Shown: positions 8,237-16,700 of the stretch, in pieces
Layout of the letters: the number at the start of each line of letters is the position of its first letter
Numbering within the stretch: position 1 is the stretch's first letter
NCBI GenBank assembly: GCA_041690355.1
Contig: JAWLHK010000014.1
Location: forward strand, 46,193 to 110,192
Length of the DNA stretch: 64,000 nt
Source: JAWLHK01 sp041690355 [NCBI: bacterium]
GTDB taxonomy: Bacteria > J088 > JAWLBW01
Direction: 5' to 3'
Made by a program: the position numbers and the translations under genes
Notes under the pieces: model-generated
What the model was told of the DNA's origin: nothing
The model's input: the letters and a program-made list of their open reading frames with translations, nothing else
The model's database searches: none

Positions 8237-8758
8237 ATGCTACCTTTCCGCCTCCTGTCTCTGCCGCAGGCCCTGCTGCTTCTCGTCTGCCTTGCGCTCG
8301 CGGCGCCCCGCCCCGCCTCGGCCGGCGAGCCCCTGCGGCCGCGGCTCGAAGACACCGCCGCCAAACCCGGAGCACGCGGACCAACCCCCGCGACGGCCCT
8401 TCTGCTCGGCCTCATGTTGCCGGGATGCGGCCACGCCTACGTCGGGCGGCCGGGAACGGGCATTCTCCTCTTCCTCATCTGTTCCGCCAACTGCATCGGG
8501 GTCTTTGTCATCGCCACCCTGATGCTGTCGCTCATTTCACTCTCGTGGCTCGCGCTGCTGACCGCGGTCGCCATCCACTGCTGCCTGGGGATTTTCGACG
8601 GCCTTCGCGCCTACACGATTGCACAGCGTAATCTGGAGAAATGGCCCGACCAGCCGCGCGACCCCCGCCTGCAAGGCGAAGAGCTCGAGGCCCGTCTCGT
8701 TCCGGCCGAACCGTTCGGACTGCCGCAGCGGCCCGTTTCGCTTGCGGTCATCCCTTGA
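8237..8758 (+). CDS. exported small membrane protein with PGCGHAYVG module
   Basis: A 173-residue paralogue of the protein at 6187. It has a signal peptide (about 1-30, ending ASA), then a module with LMLPGCGHAYVGRPGTGILL (about 59-78), two further hydrophobic segments and a soluble tail. The sequence GRPGTGILLF against GKAGTGILIL of its relative shows common origin. It sits between the Omp85-like gene and the exported YidD gene, all on the plus strand with short gaps, so it is likely part of the same operon. Function unknown. Confidence 0.68.
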   Translation: MLPFRLLSLPQALLLLVCLALAAPRPASAGEPLRPRLEDTAAKPGARGPTPATALLLGLMLPGCGHAYVGRPGTGILLFLICSANCIGVFVIATLMLSLISLSWLALLTAVAIHCCLGIFDGLRAYTIAQRNLEKWPDQPRDPRLQGEELEARLVPAEPFGLPQRPVSLAVIP

Positions 8759-8777
8759 AGCAGGTACCCTGAGCCCG

Positions 8778-9230
8778 ATGCGTTTCTTCTTCTCTGCCGC
8801 TCGCCAAGCGGATGTGCGCCCCGCCGGCGCCTCGTCCGACTCGACGCGCCGTCTGGCGGCCGCCGTCCTGATCGCCGCGACCTTGCTCGCGCCGGCCGCG
8901 GCGCAGGCCGAGGGCTGGCCTGAACTCAAGCCCGAGGCGCGTCAAGCCTCGACGACAGGGAGCAGTTCGCCGTTTTCGGCGTTCGGCGTCACCCTCATCC
9001 GTTTTTACCAGCAGGTCATCTCGCCGCTCGACGGCGACACCTGCGGGTTTCGCCCCGTGTGTTCTGCCTACGCCCGGGAGGCCGTTCGCGAGCACGGCTT
9101 TCTCGTCGGTTCGCTGATGGCCGCCGATCGGCTCGAACGCTGCAATCCCTACAATCACATGGCGCACTACCCCGTCGACCCCGACGGCTATCTGCACGAC
9201 GACGTCGACGAGAACGCCCTTTTCCGCTGA
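8778..9230 (+). CDS. exported YidD-family protein
   Basis: A 150-residue protein whose second half is a YidD domain: IRFYQQVISPLDGDTCGFRP then VCSAYAREAVREHG, with the two signature cysteines (89 and 95). YidD is linked to membrane-protein insertion by YidC and usually has about 85 residues without a signal peptide. This copy carries an N-terminal hydrophobic, alanine-rich signal-like segment ending AAAQAEG, so the domain would face the periplasm. It is followed 7 bp later by a TPR/PGSGH gene, the same domain order as in the fusion protein at 3816-5228. Confidence 0.82.
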   Translation: MRFFFSAARQADVRPAGASSDSTRRLAAAVLIAATLLAPAAAQAEGWPELKPEARQASTTGSSSPFSAFGVTLIRFYQQVISPLDGDTCGFRPVCSAYAREAVREHGFLVGSLMAADRLERCNPYNHMAHYPVDPDGYLHDDVDENALFR

Positions 9231-9237
9231 GTTACCG

Positions 9238-10146
9238 ATGCGCCTGTTCCGGACCGTGCCGGTTGCGGCCCTTCTGTTCCTGTTGCTTTCTGCACGTGCG
9301 CATGCGCAGCCGGCCGCCGAAACGCCGGCCGTCGCCTGCCCCTCGTGCTCATTCGAGGGAACCCGCGCCTTTGCCGATCAGCTTTTTGCCGACGGCGACT
9401 ACTTTCGCGCCATCGGTGAGTACAAGCGGCTCGCCTGGTTCGCGAAGACTCCCACCGAGCAGAGCTATCCGGTCCTGCGCGTGGGCCAGTCGCTGCTGAA
9501 AGCCGGCCGGCCGGCCGAAGCTGCGGGCTGGCTGCGGGAGTCGGGCTCGACGCTGGGCGATGAAACCGGCCGCGCCCGCGCGCGCTGGCTCGAGGCCCGT
9601 GCCTGGTATGAAGCAGGGCGTCTCGATGACGCGCGTATGGCGAGCACCGCCCTCGCCGGCGATGCCGTTCTGGGCTCGGCCGCGCGCCGGATGGGCGCGC
9701 TCGTCGCCGTCGCCGAAGATGATGCGGGCGAGGCGCTGCGCCTGGCCGGAGACGACCCGGTGGCGGTTTCCGGCGGATTTCCGCTCCTGCTTGAAGAGCG
9801 GGTTCCGCCCCGCGCGCCGTCGCCGGTGGTCGCCGGCCTGCTCGCGGCCGTTGTTCCGGGCAGCGGCCACCTGTATGCCGGTTCGCCGGGCGACGCCGTC
9901 TATACGTTTCTGCTCAACGCCGCCTTTTTCGGCGGCACCTGGTATCTGGCCTCGCGCGGCTCAACCGGCGGCGCCATCGCCGTGGGGAGCATCGGCGCGC
10001 TCTTCTACGGCGGCAACATCTACGGGTCGGTGAACGCCGCCAAGCGGGCCGAAGAGCGCTGGCGCACCGAGACCGTCGAGCGGGCCGATCGGGCCCTGTT
10101 CCCGCGCTCCATCGGCGCCTCCTTCGACGTGCCGCTGCCATGGTGA
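9238..10146 (+). CDS. exported TPR protein with C-terminal PGSGHLYAG membrane module
   Basis: A 302-residue protein: signal peptide (about 1-24), a CPSC pair at about 37-40, TPR-like helices with FADQLFADGDYFRAIGEYKR, and from about residue 200 a hydrophobic module LLAAVVPGSGHLYAGSPGDA with GGNIYGSVNAAKRAEE. The module matches the C-terminus of the 3816-5228 fusion protein (GNVYGAAVSADRFNARR). It lies 7 bp after the exported YidD gene and overlaps the next gene, so the three are surely one transcription unit. Confidence 0.72.
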   Translation: MRLFRTVPVAALLFLLLSARAHAQPAAETPAVACPSCSFEGTRAFADQLFADGDYFRAIGEYKRLAWFAKTPTEQSYPVLRVGQSLLKAGRPAEAAGWLRESGSTLGDETGRARARWLEARAWYEAGRLDDARMASTALAGDAVLGSAARRMGALVAVAEDDAGEALRLAGDDPVAVSGGFPLLLEERVPPRAPSPVVAGLLAAVVPGSGHLYAGSPGDAVYTFLLNAAFFGGTWYLASRGSTGGAIAVGSIGALFYGGNIYGSVNAAKRAEERWRTETVERADRALFPRSIGASFDVPLPW

Positions 10147-11009
10147 GCACCGTCCTTCTCGCTCTGGCCCTCGTGGCGCAGGGGCCGGCCGGCGCCCCTG
10201 CACCGACAAACCTCGCGGTGCGACAGCTCGAATTCGCCGAGGACCTGTCTGCCCGGGGCGACGACTTCAGCGCGATCACGGAGTTCCGGCGCGCGCGCTT
10301 CTTCTATCCCGCACTGGCGACCGCGGCCGAGCGCGGCCTGGCGCATGCGTCGCTGCGTTCGGGTGACTTCCGTCACGCCCGGGTGCACGCGCGATCGGCC
10401 GCCACCCTGAATCCGGCGATCGCCGACGAAATGGGGTATGTGGAGTGGCTGGCCCTGGCCGCCGACGGCCTGCAGACCGAGGCCGACCGTCAGTGGCGGC
10501 TACTCGCCACCTCGCCCGTCACCACCACTGCCGCCCAGGCGCTGCTCGCACGCGGCGTGCTCACCCTGCGGCACGGCGCGCTTCCCGAAGCGGCGAGCTG
10601 GCTCGGCCGCGCGTCCCGGACGGCCCCGGGAACCGCGCTTGGCAACACGGCCGCGTCCATGCAGGCGGCGATTCCCGCCGAGGTTCCCGAGAAGTCCCAG
10701 ATCGTGGCCGGACTGCTGGCCATCGCCATCCCCGGCGCCGGACAGATCTACGGCGGGCGAACCTGGGAAGGGCTGGGAAACTTCGCGTTGACTTCGCTCT
10801 TCGTCTACGGCGCCTACAACAGCTGGCGCAACGACGGCCGGTTCGAGTTCTGGCTGCTGCCGGTGGCGGCGGTCTATTTCGGCGGCATCTCCCGCTCGGC
10901 CGCCCTGGTCTCCCAATACAATGAACGGGCGAAACACGACGCGGGGGCCGCCGTCGTCGACGCCCATCTCGCGCCGTTGTCGGCGGCGGGATTCCGGCAT
11001 TTGCCGTAG
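10140..11009 (+). CDS. exported TPR protein with C-terminal PGAGQIYGG membrane module
   Basis: A 289-residue relative of the preceding gene product. It has a short signal-like start, TPR-like helices (FAEDLSARGDDFSAITEFRR against FADQLFADGDYFRAIGEYKR upstream), and from about residue 190 the module AGLLAIAIPGAGQIYGGRTW with later hydrophobic segments and an AALVSQYNERAKH tail. The start overlaps the previous stop by 7 bp (translational coupling). It looks like a tandem duplicate that has diverged. It is the last gene of the YidD cluster; repeats follow. Confidence 0.7.
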   Translation: MVSTVLLALALVAQGPAGAPAPTNLAVRQLEFAEDLSARGDDFSAITEFRRARFFYPALATAAERGLAHASLRSGDFRHARVHARSAATLNPAIADEMGYVEWLALAADGLQTEADRQWRLLATSPVTTTAAQALLARGVLTLRHGALPEAASWLGRASRTAPGTALGNTAASMQAAIPAEVPEKSQIVAGLLAIAIPGAGQIYGGRTWEGLGNFALTSLFVYGAYNSWRNDGRFEFWLLPVAAVYFGGISRSAALVSQYNERAKHDAGAAVVDAHLAPLSAAGFRHLP

Positions 11010-11019
11010 CCGCCGCGCG

Positions 11020-11096
11020 GCCATGGCCGATGGCCGATGGCCGATCATTCCGTTGCCCGATTTCCCCATTCCCATACCCATCCCCGATCCCCGGGG
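11020..11096. repeat. heptamer mini-arrays (ATGGCCG and degenerate TTCCCAT types)
   Basis: Three ATGGCCG units (11023-11043) are followed at 11062-11096 by a looser set TTCCCCA / TTCCCAT / ACCCATC / CCCGATC / CCCGGGG. They start a 406-bp gap that is entirely repeats plus a promoter candidate. Confidence 0.65.
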
Positions 11097-11103
11097 CCCT
11101 GCC

Positions 11104-11293
11104 CCGGGCTGAAAGCCCGGCGTCCCTTCAGGACGCCAAGGTTGCCGCACGGTTATCCGGTGCATCCGCGGTTTGCGCTCCCGATGGTGACAAGCGGAAA
11201 CGTGCCGCGTCCCTTCAGGACGCCAGGATTGCGGCACGGATATCCGGTGCATCCGCGGTTTGCGCTTCGCCCATTGTGACGACCGGATATCGC
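11104..11293. repeat. REP-like hairpin pair and 87-bp direct repeat
   Basis: Two back-to-back hairpins, CCGGGCT-GAA-AGCCCGG (11104-11120) and GGCGTCC-CTTCA-GGACGCC (11119-11137). The second begins a unit repeated at a period of 87 bp: copy 1 starts at 11120 and copy 2 at 11207. Both contain GCGTCCCTTCAGGACGCCA and TATCCGGTGCATCCGCGGTT. This resembles bacterial REP/REPIN elements. Confidence 0.75.
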
Positions 11294-11313
11294 GGCACGC
11301 TTGTCTCGACTGC

Positions 11314-11355
11314 GACTCTGGACGCTCGACGCTCGACTCTGGACTCTAGACTTCG
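11314..11355. repeat. heptamer mini-array, GACNCTN family
   Basis: Six units in register: GACTCTG / GACGCTC / GACGCTC / GACTCTG / GACTCTA / GACTTCG. It ends 8 bp before the candidate -35 of the hybrid kinase gene. Confidence 0.85.
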
Positions 11356-11362
11356 GGCGGCA

Positions 11363-11392
11363 TTGCAGACCGCTTTACGGGCGGGCTATGAT
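11363..11392 (+). promoter_or_regulatory. candidate promoter of the hybrid kinase
   Basis: -10 TATGAT (11387-11392, 5/6) with an 18-bp spacer from a poor -35 TTGCAG. It lies 23 bp before the ATG. Confidence 0.45.
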
Positions 11393-11415
11393 ATGGGACC
11401 TTTTCGCAAAACCCC

Positions 11416-13674
11416 ATGTCGACCTCTGCGTTATCCGCCTTTCCGCTTCATGAAGCTTTCGCCCGGCTGCCCGTGCCGTGCGTCGTTCTTCGCGGGCGGT
11501 TGATCGAGTTCGCGAACGAGCGTTTTCTCTCTCTGGCGGGGCTGTCTTTCGCCGAGGCGCTCGGGCTCCCGTTCACGAAAGGGCTCGCGCCCGCCGATGC
11601 GGCACGACTCGAGGCTCTTCAGGGGACGCCCGCCGAAGTGCGCTTTACGACCCCCGTCGGCTGGCTCAAGGACACCGCGCCGGCGTTTGAAGTCGTCATC
11701 ACGCCCCTTGACGGCGTGCGCTCGCTGCTTACTCTGCTCGCACAGGACCCGGCGCCGATGCAGGTCCCAACGGAGCGTCACCATGCCGACACCGACCTGC
11801 GCGAACGTGAAGAGCGGCTCCGGCTCGCGCTGCAGGCCGCAGACATCGGCATCTGGGACTGGAACATTCGCGACAACACCATCCGGCGCTGGGGCGGCGA
11901 GGCGGCGCGGTACGGGCGTCCCGCCGAGGCGACCGGCACGTTCGAAACCTTTCTGAACGTCATCCACGCGAAAGATCGCGATCGCGTGCGCGAAGCCATC
12001 GAGGCCGCCGTACAGACCGGGGTGGCCTACGATATCGAGTTCCGTTCGGTCTGGGCCGACGGATCCATCCATTGGGTGCACTCCAAAGGGAACGTCCTGC
12101 GCGATGCCAAGGGCGCCCCCGTGCGCATGCTGGGCTACATCCGCGACGTCACGCGGCGCAAGCAAGAACAGAACGCGCTGGCCGAAAGTGACGCCCGGCT
12201 GCGGCTCGCCATCGACGCGACCGGCATCGCCCTCTGGGACTGGAATCTCAAGACCGGGCGCGTCGATGTCTCGCTGGGGGCCGAACTGATCTTCGGCAAG
12301 ACCCTCGAGGGGATGGATAACGATCGTTTCATGGAGTTCATCGCGCCAGAAGATCGCCGTCGCGTCGTGCGCGAGGTTACGCAGATCATACTCGGCGGCG
12401 CCGGCGTGCTCGAGACCGAATACCGCCTGCAGGTGGGCAACCGCTGGGTGCGCACGCACGGCCGCATCTTTCGCACGCCCGAGGGTACCCCCGTGCGTGT
12501 GCTCGGCTATACGCTCGACATCACGCACCAGAAGGAGCACGAGCGCGAGCTGCTCGCCGCCAAGGAGGCCGCCGAGGAGGCCAGCCGGCTGAAATCTTCG
12601 ATCCTGGCCAACCTCAGCCACGAGATCCGCACGCCGATGACGGCCATTCTCGGATTTGCCGAGCTGCTCGAGCACAAGCTGGCCGGCTCGTCGCTGCAGG
12701 GGGACGCGCGCATCATCCGCAACGGCGGAAAACGGCTGCTGCACCTGCTCAACAGCATCATCGACCTGGCGCGCATCGAGGCCGGACGCATGCCCTTCGA
12801 GCCGACCCGCCATGATCTGGCGCAGACGGTGCAACGGGTCATCGGCCTGTTCGGCCAGCGCGCCGCCGAAAAAGGGATCGACCTGCGGCTGGCCGCCGAG
12901 GCGGGAACCATGGTCTTCACCGACAGCAGCGCCGTCGAGCAGATCGTCACGAACCTCGTCAGCAACGCGATACAGTTTACCGAACGGGGGCACGTGACGG
13001 TTGGGGCCTGCCGCCAGGGCGAACGGGGCGTGGTGCGGGTCGCCGACACGGGAATCGGCATTACAGCCGAGTTTCTCCCCTATCTCTTCGATGAATTCCG
13101 CCAGGAGTCCGAAGGGATGGGCCGGCGGTACGAAGGGAGCGGGCTCGGGCTCGCCATCACGCGCAAGCTCATCGATCGGCTCGCCGGCACCATCGAGGTG
13201 CGCAGCGAGAAAGGGGCGGGCACCACGGTAACCATCACGTTTCCCCTGGCCCGGAACGCCGACGACGTTCCCGAAGGAGCCGTCGACTCGGCCGGCGCGC
13301 CGTCGGCAGCCGCCTTGGCCCGCAGCGTGCTGGCCGTCGACGACGACCCCTCCTGCGGGTCGTTGGTCGAAGCGGCCCTCGACGGCCACCGGGTCATCTG
13401 GTGCGAAACCGCCGAGGCGGCACTCGCGCTAGCCGCGCAGACCCGCTTCGATATCGTGCTGATGGATATCCACCTGCGCAAAGGCGAGATGGACGGCATC
13501 GAGGCCATGCGGCAACTGCGCGACATGCCGGCGTACGCAGAGTCACGAATCGTCGCGCTGACCGCCTACGCCATGAAGGGCGATCGAGAGATGTTTCTCG
13601 AACAGGGCTTCAGCGATTATCTGGCCAAGCCGTTCGAGCCGGCCGCGCTCCGGCAACTGGTCGATCGGGATTAA
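11416..13674 (+). CDS. cytoplasmic hybrid histidine kinase (PAS-PAS-HisKA-HATPase-REC)
   Basis: A 752-residue sensor kinase. Domains in order: an N-terminal PAS-like region (about 10-110), two PAS/PAC domains with paired GIWDWN/ALWDWN and IRDVTRRK/LDITHQKE motifs (about 135-255 and 258-378), a HisKA helix with NLSHEIRTP (His402), an HATPase_c domain with DTGIGI and GSGLGLAI, and a C-terminal receiver with the phosphoacceptor Asp684 in VLMDIHLRK. There is no membrane helix, so the signal is cytoplasmic. The gene is monocistronic, flanked by repeats upstream and a convergent gene downstream. No output regulator is nearby. Confidence 0.93.
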   Translation: MSTSALSAFPLHEAFARLPVPCVVLRGRLIEFANERFLSLAGLSFAEALGLPFTKGLAPADAARLEALQGTPAEVRFTTPVGWLKDTAPAFEVVITPLDGVRSLLTLLAQDPAPMQVPTERHHADTDLREREERLRLALQAADIGIWDWNIRDNTIRRWGGEAARYGRPAEATGTFETFLNVIHAKDRDRVREAIEAAVQTGVAYDIEFRSVWADGSIHWVHSKGNVLRDAKGAPVRMLGYIRDVTRRKQEQNALAESDARLRLAIDATGIALWDWNLKTGRVDVSLGAELIFGKTLEGMDNDRFMEFIAPEDRRRVVREVTQIILGGAGVLETEYRLQVGNRWVRTHGRIFRTPEGTPVRVLGYTLDITHQKEHERELLAAKEAAEEASRLKSSILANLSHEIRTPMTAILGFAELLEHKLAGSSLQGDARIIRNGGKRLLHLLNSIIDLARIEAGRMPFEPTRHDLAQTVQRVIGLFGQRAAEKGIDLRLAAEAGTMVFTDSSAVEQIVTNLVSNAIQFTERGHVTVGACRQGERGVVRVADTGIGITAEFLPYLFDEFRQESEGMGRRYEGSGLGLAITRKLIDRLAGTIEVRSEKGAGTTVTITFPLARNADDVPEGAVDSAGAPSAAALARSVLAVDDDPSCGSLVEAALDGHRVIWCETAEAALALAAQTRFDIVLMDIHLRKGEMDGIEAMRQLRDMPAYAESRIVALTAYAMKGDREMFLEQGFSDYLAKPFEPAALRQLVDRD

Positions 13675-13706
13675 GTTCCCTTCTCCCGCAGCGGCTACTC
13701 ACGCCC

Positions 13707-16700
13707 TTACGGGCACGCCGTTTCGGTGTTCGAGAGCGCCGCAGACCAGCCCTCGATGGCGGTGCCGTTGATCCAGACGTTGACGTACTTCTGGTTCGCG
13801 TTGGCGCTCATCTGCGGAATCAGCAGATCGAAGGTCAACGTACCCCCGCTGAAATAGGCCGTCGTGTCAGTCGGCGTCTGCCCCACGACCCGAAGGACCG
13901 AAGGATTTACGTTCTCGTACCGCGCAAACAGGTTCCACGTCGGCTGGGTGCTGTCGCCCCAACGCACCCGCACCTGACCCGAGAAGTTGGCGGCGTCGAC
14001 CCCCAACGCGTCGACCTTCACCGCGTACGTGCAGTTGAGTCCCACGGCGGTGCGCGCAGGTTGAAAGGCGAAGGCGAAGCCGGTAATCGTCGACGCCTGC
14101 ACCTGAATGGCCGACGAACGCCCGCGCTCGGTCAGGGCGCCGCCGGTGCCCACCTGGCTCGAGATAATCTGGATCGTTCCGTTCGCGGGGCCCTCGACGG
14201 CGACCTTCTGCGACAGGACGCCCGAGCTGAAGTTTACGCTCGTGGTCGGCCGAACGGCGTACCCGAGCACGCTCGACGTGAAGCGCACCTTGTCGTTGAA
14301 CGACGTCAACACATCGCCGAACTGATCCCGTGCAGTAATCGTGATGGCCCGGTCGACGTAGCCGGGCCACTGGGCAGGTATCGTGCCCCACTCCATGGCG
14401 GTGAGGGCGCGGTCTTCGACCGTGAATTCCTGCGAAACGCCCTGCTTGCCGAAAAAGTCGACGGTCAGCCGGTCGAGCGCGGCGTTGCCCTGGGTAAAGG
14501 TGATCTGGGCCTCGAGCACGCCGCCCGAGAAGCCGGCAAGCAGCGTCGGGTTCGTCGAGAGCGTATCGAACCGGTTCGTCACCTTGACCACGCCGTCAAA
14601 ACCGTCAACGACGCCGCCATCCACGTCTCTCGCGGTGATGGTCACGTTGACGAACGAGTCGGCCGGGACCTTGCCGGGAATCACCTCTTCGACCGCGACA
14701 TCGAAATGGTGCAGCGATCCTTCGACGACAATGGGGCCGACGGTAACGCGCGAACCGTAGCCGTTGTCGATGAAGACGTATTCCTGCGGGGCCTCGCTCT
14801 CGAACAGCAGGGACTGCGTGCGCGTACCGGCCGCAAACGCGCCCGTGACCGCGACGCCGTTGTCACTGAGAAATCCGCACGAGTACGCAGTCGAACCGTC
14901 GGCGCAGACCGTGCGCACCGCGCCCGTCGTGCTGGTGACCTGCAGCGAGCCTTCAAAGTCGGCGTCGGGCACCCCGCCCGTCGTCACGGCGAGGTCGAGC
15001 GCGAAGCGCTCGCCGACCTGAACAATGGTGGGCCAGGTGCTTGCCGTCGAAACCGTGTGCGCAACGCTGCTCAGCGTGGCCACGTCGGTTACGGCGTCGT
15101 AAAAGACTGAATTCCAGGTCGTGCGGTACCGCAGACGCGTCGTGTCGCCGCCGCCGAAAGCGAAGCGCAGCTGCGTCCGGGCAACCCCTTCGACGAAATC
15201 GACGCCGTTCGGGTCGAGCGGATTTCCGAAGACATCCGCCAGGGGCACGCCCGCTTCGTTGAAGTCACGCTTGATGTTACCGTAGGCATCGCGGGCCACG
15301 GCGCAGAAGTTGAAGAAATTGAAGACGCGCACGGCGCCGGGCAGCGCGTCGCCGCAGGGGCCGCCGGTATACTCGACGGCGGCCACCGGACCATAGACGA
15401 CGGCGAACGTCGCGGGGAGCGAATAGCCGCTGTGTCCGCGCCCGTCATGCAGGTAGAGATATTCGGCCTGGGCCTGCGACGTGAAACCGATCCGCAGGGG
15501 CAGATAGGTGTTCGTGCAGTTGGCGATGTTGGCCTGTTCGAGGCAATACCGCAGCTCGCCCTGCTCGTCGCTGAGCACGCGCGCGGCGGTCGACCAGGCG
15601 CCATCGGGCAGCACGAAGCGCCCCGACCCCGTTCCGGAATTCAGATAGATCCAGCCCAGCGTCTCGCCGGTGAAGAGGTTGCCCCCCGCATCGAGGGCCG
15701 TAACCTCCAGATCGTGCGCTTCGCTTACATGAAGCACGTTCGGAAAGAGGTCCATGCCGAGACTGAACTTGGCCAACTGTCCCGAGAAGACGGGAAACGG
15801 ATCGGAGCAGCCGATCGCCCCCGCCCCGGATACGCACACGCGCGCAGAATCCGTAATCCGGTCGATGTAGGCCTCCTGCCCCATGAGGGCGCCGTTCAGG
15901 AACGGGGCCGTGGTCAGGGCCGGATACATCGTGCCCGTCGTATCGCTGATGCTGGCCCGGTAGTTGAAGGTCGTGGCCGGAGCACAGGGGCCCGAGACGG
16001 GATCGTCGGCACAGGCCACCGCCGAGAAGGTGAACGGCACGTGAGCGCGGACCTGCGTCGACGGCACGGTCACCTGGAACTTGACGACATCGGGCGGCAC
16101 CAGATCAAACGCGTTGGTTTCGTCCTGGAGACCCACCGTGCCGCAGTCGGCCACGATGGATGTGCGCACCGGATAGGCATCGGCGGTGAACCAGACGTCG
16201 ACTTCGAGGCCGGGCTTGTCGGTCAGACTCAGGGGCGCCCCTTCGACGTGAAGCGTAGCGAGCGCGCTGCCCGAGGTCAACGCGAGATTGTTGCAGAGGA
16301 TGTTGTCGGTAACGTTCCCGAACTCGTCGATTGGTTCCACGCGTACACGAATCAAGTTCGGGCTCGCTGGGTTCAGGGTCAGCCGCTGCGGCGTACCGAG
16401 GGGGTTGATGCGCAGCGACTCGGCGTGCGCGCTGCGTACGACGAAGGGGCTGCTCAGATTGCCTTGCGGAGAGATGCTGCTGGTGGCCAGCGGATTCGCG
16501 GCCACCCGCGCATTTCCCGACGGCCGGGTCGCCCGCACGGTGACGAAGCAGTGGCTTTCTTCGCCGGGGATCTGGATGGTCGTGCCGAAAATCGGGTCGA
16601 CGAAGGTGTAGGAGTACGTCCCCAGATTGCCCGTCACGAAGTCGGGCGTGAGTCCGGCCGGCTGCGCCGAGGCACCCGAAGCGGCGGTGGAGCAGTTCGA

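Noticed and set aside
13674-13707. Bidirectional terminator between the hybrid kinase and the giant lipoprotein
   Set aside because: The 32-bp gap contains no convincing hairpin with a T-tract.
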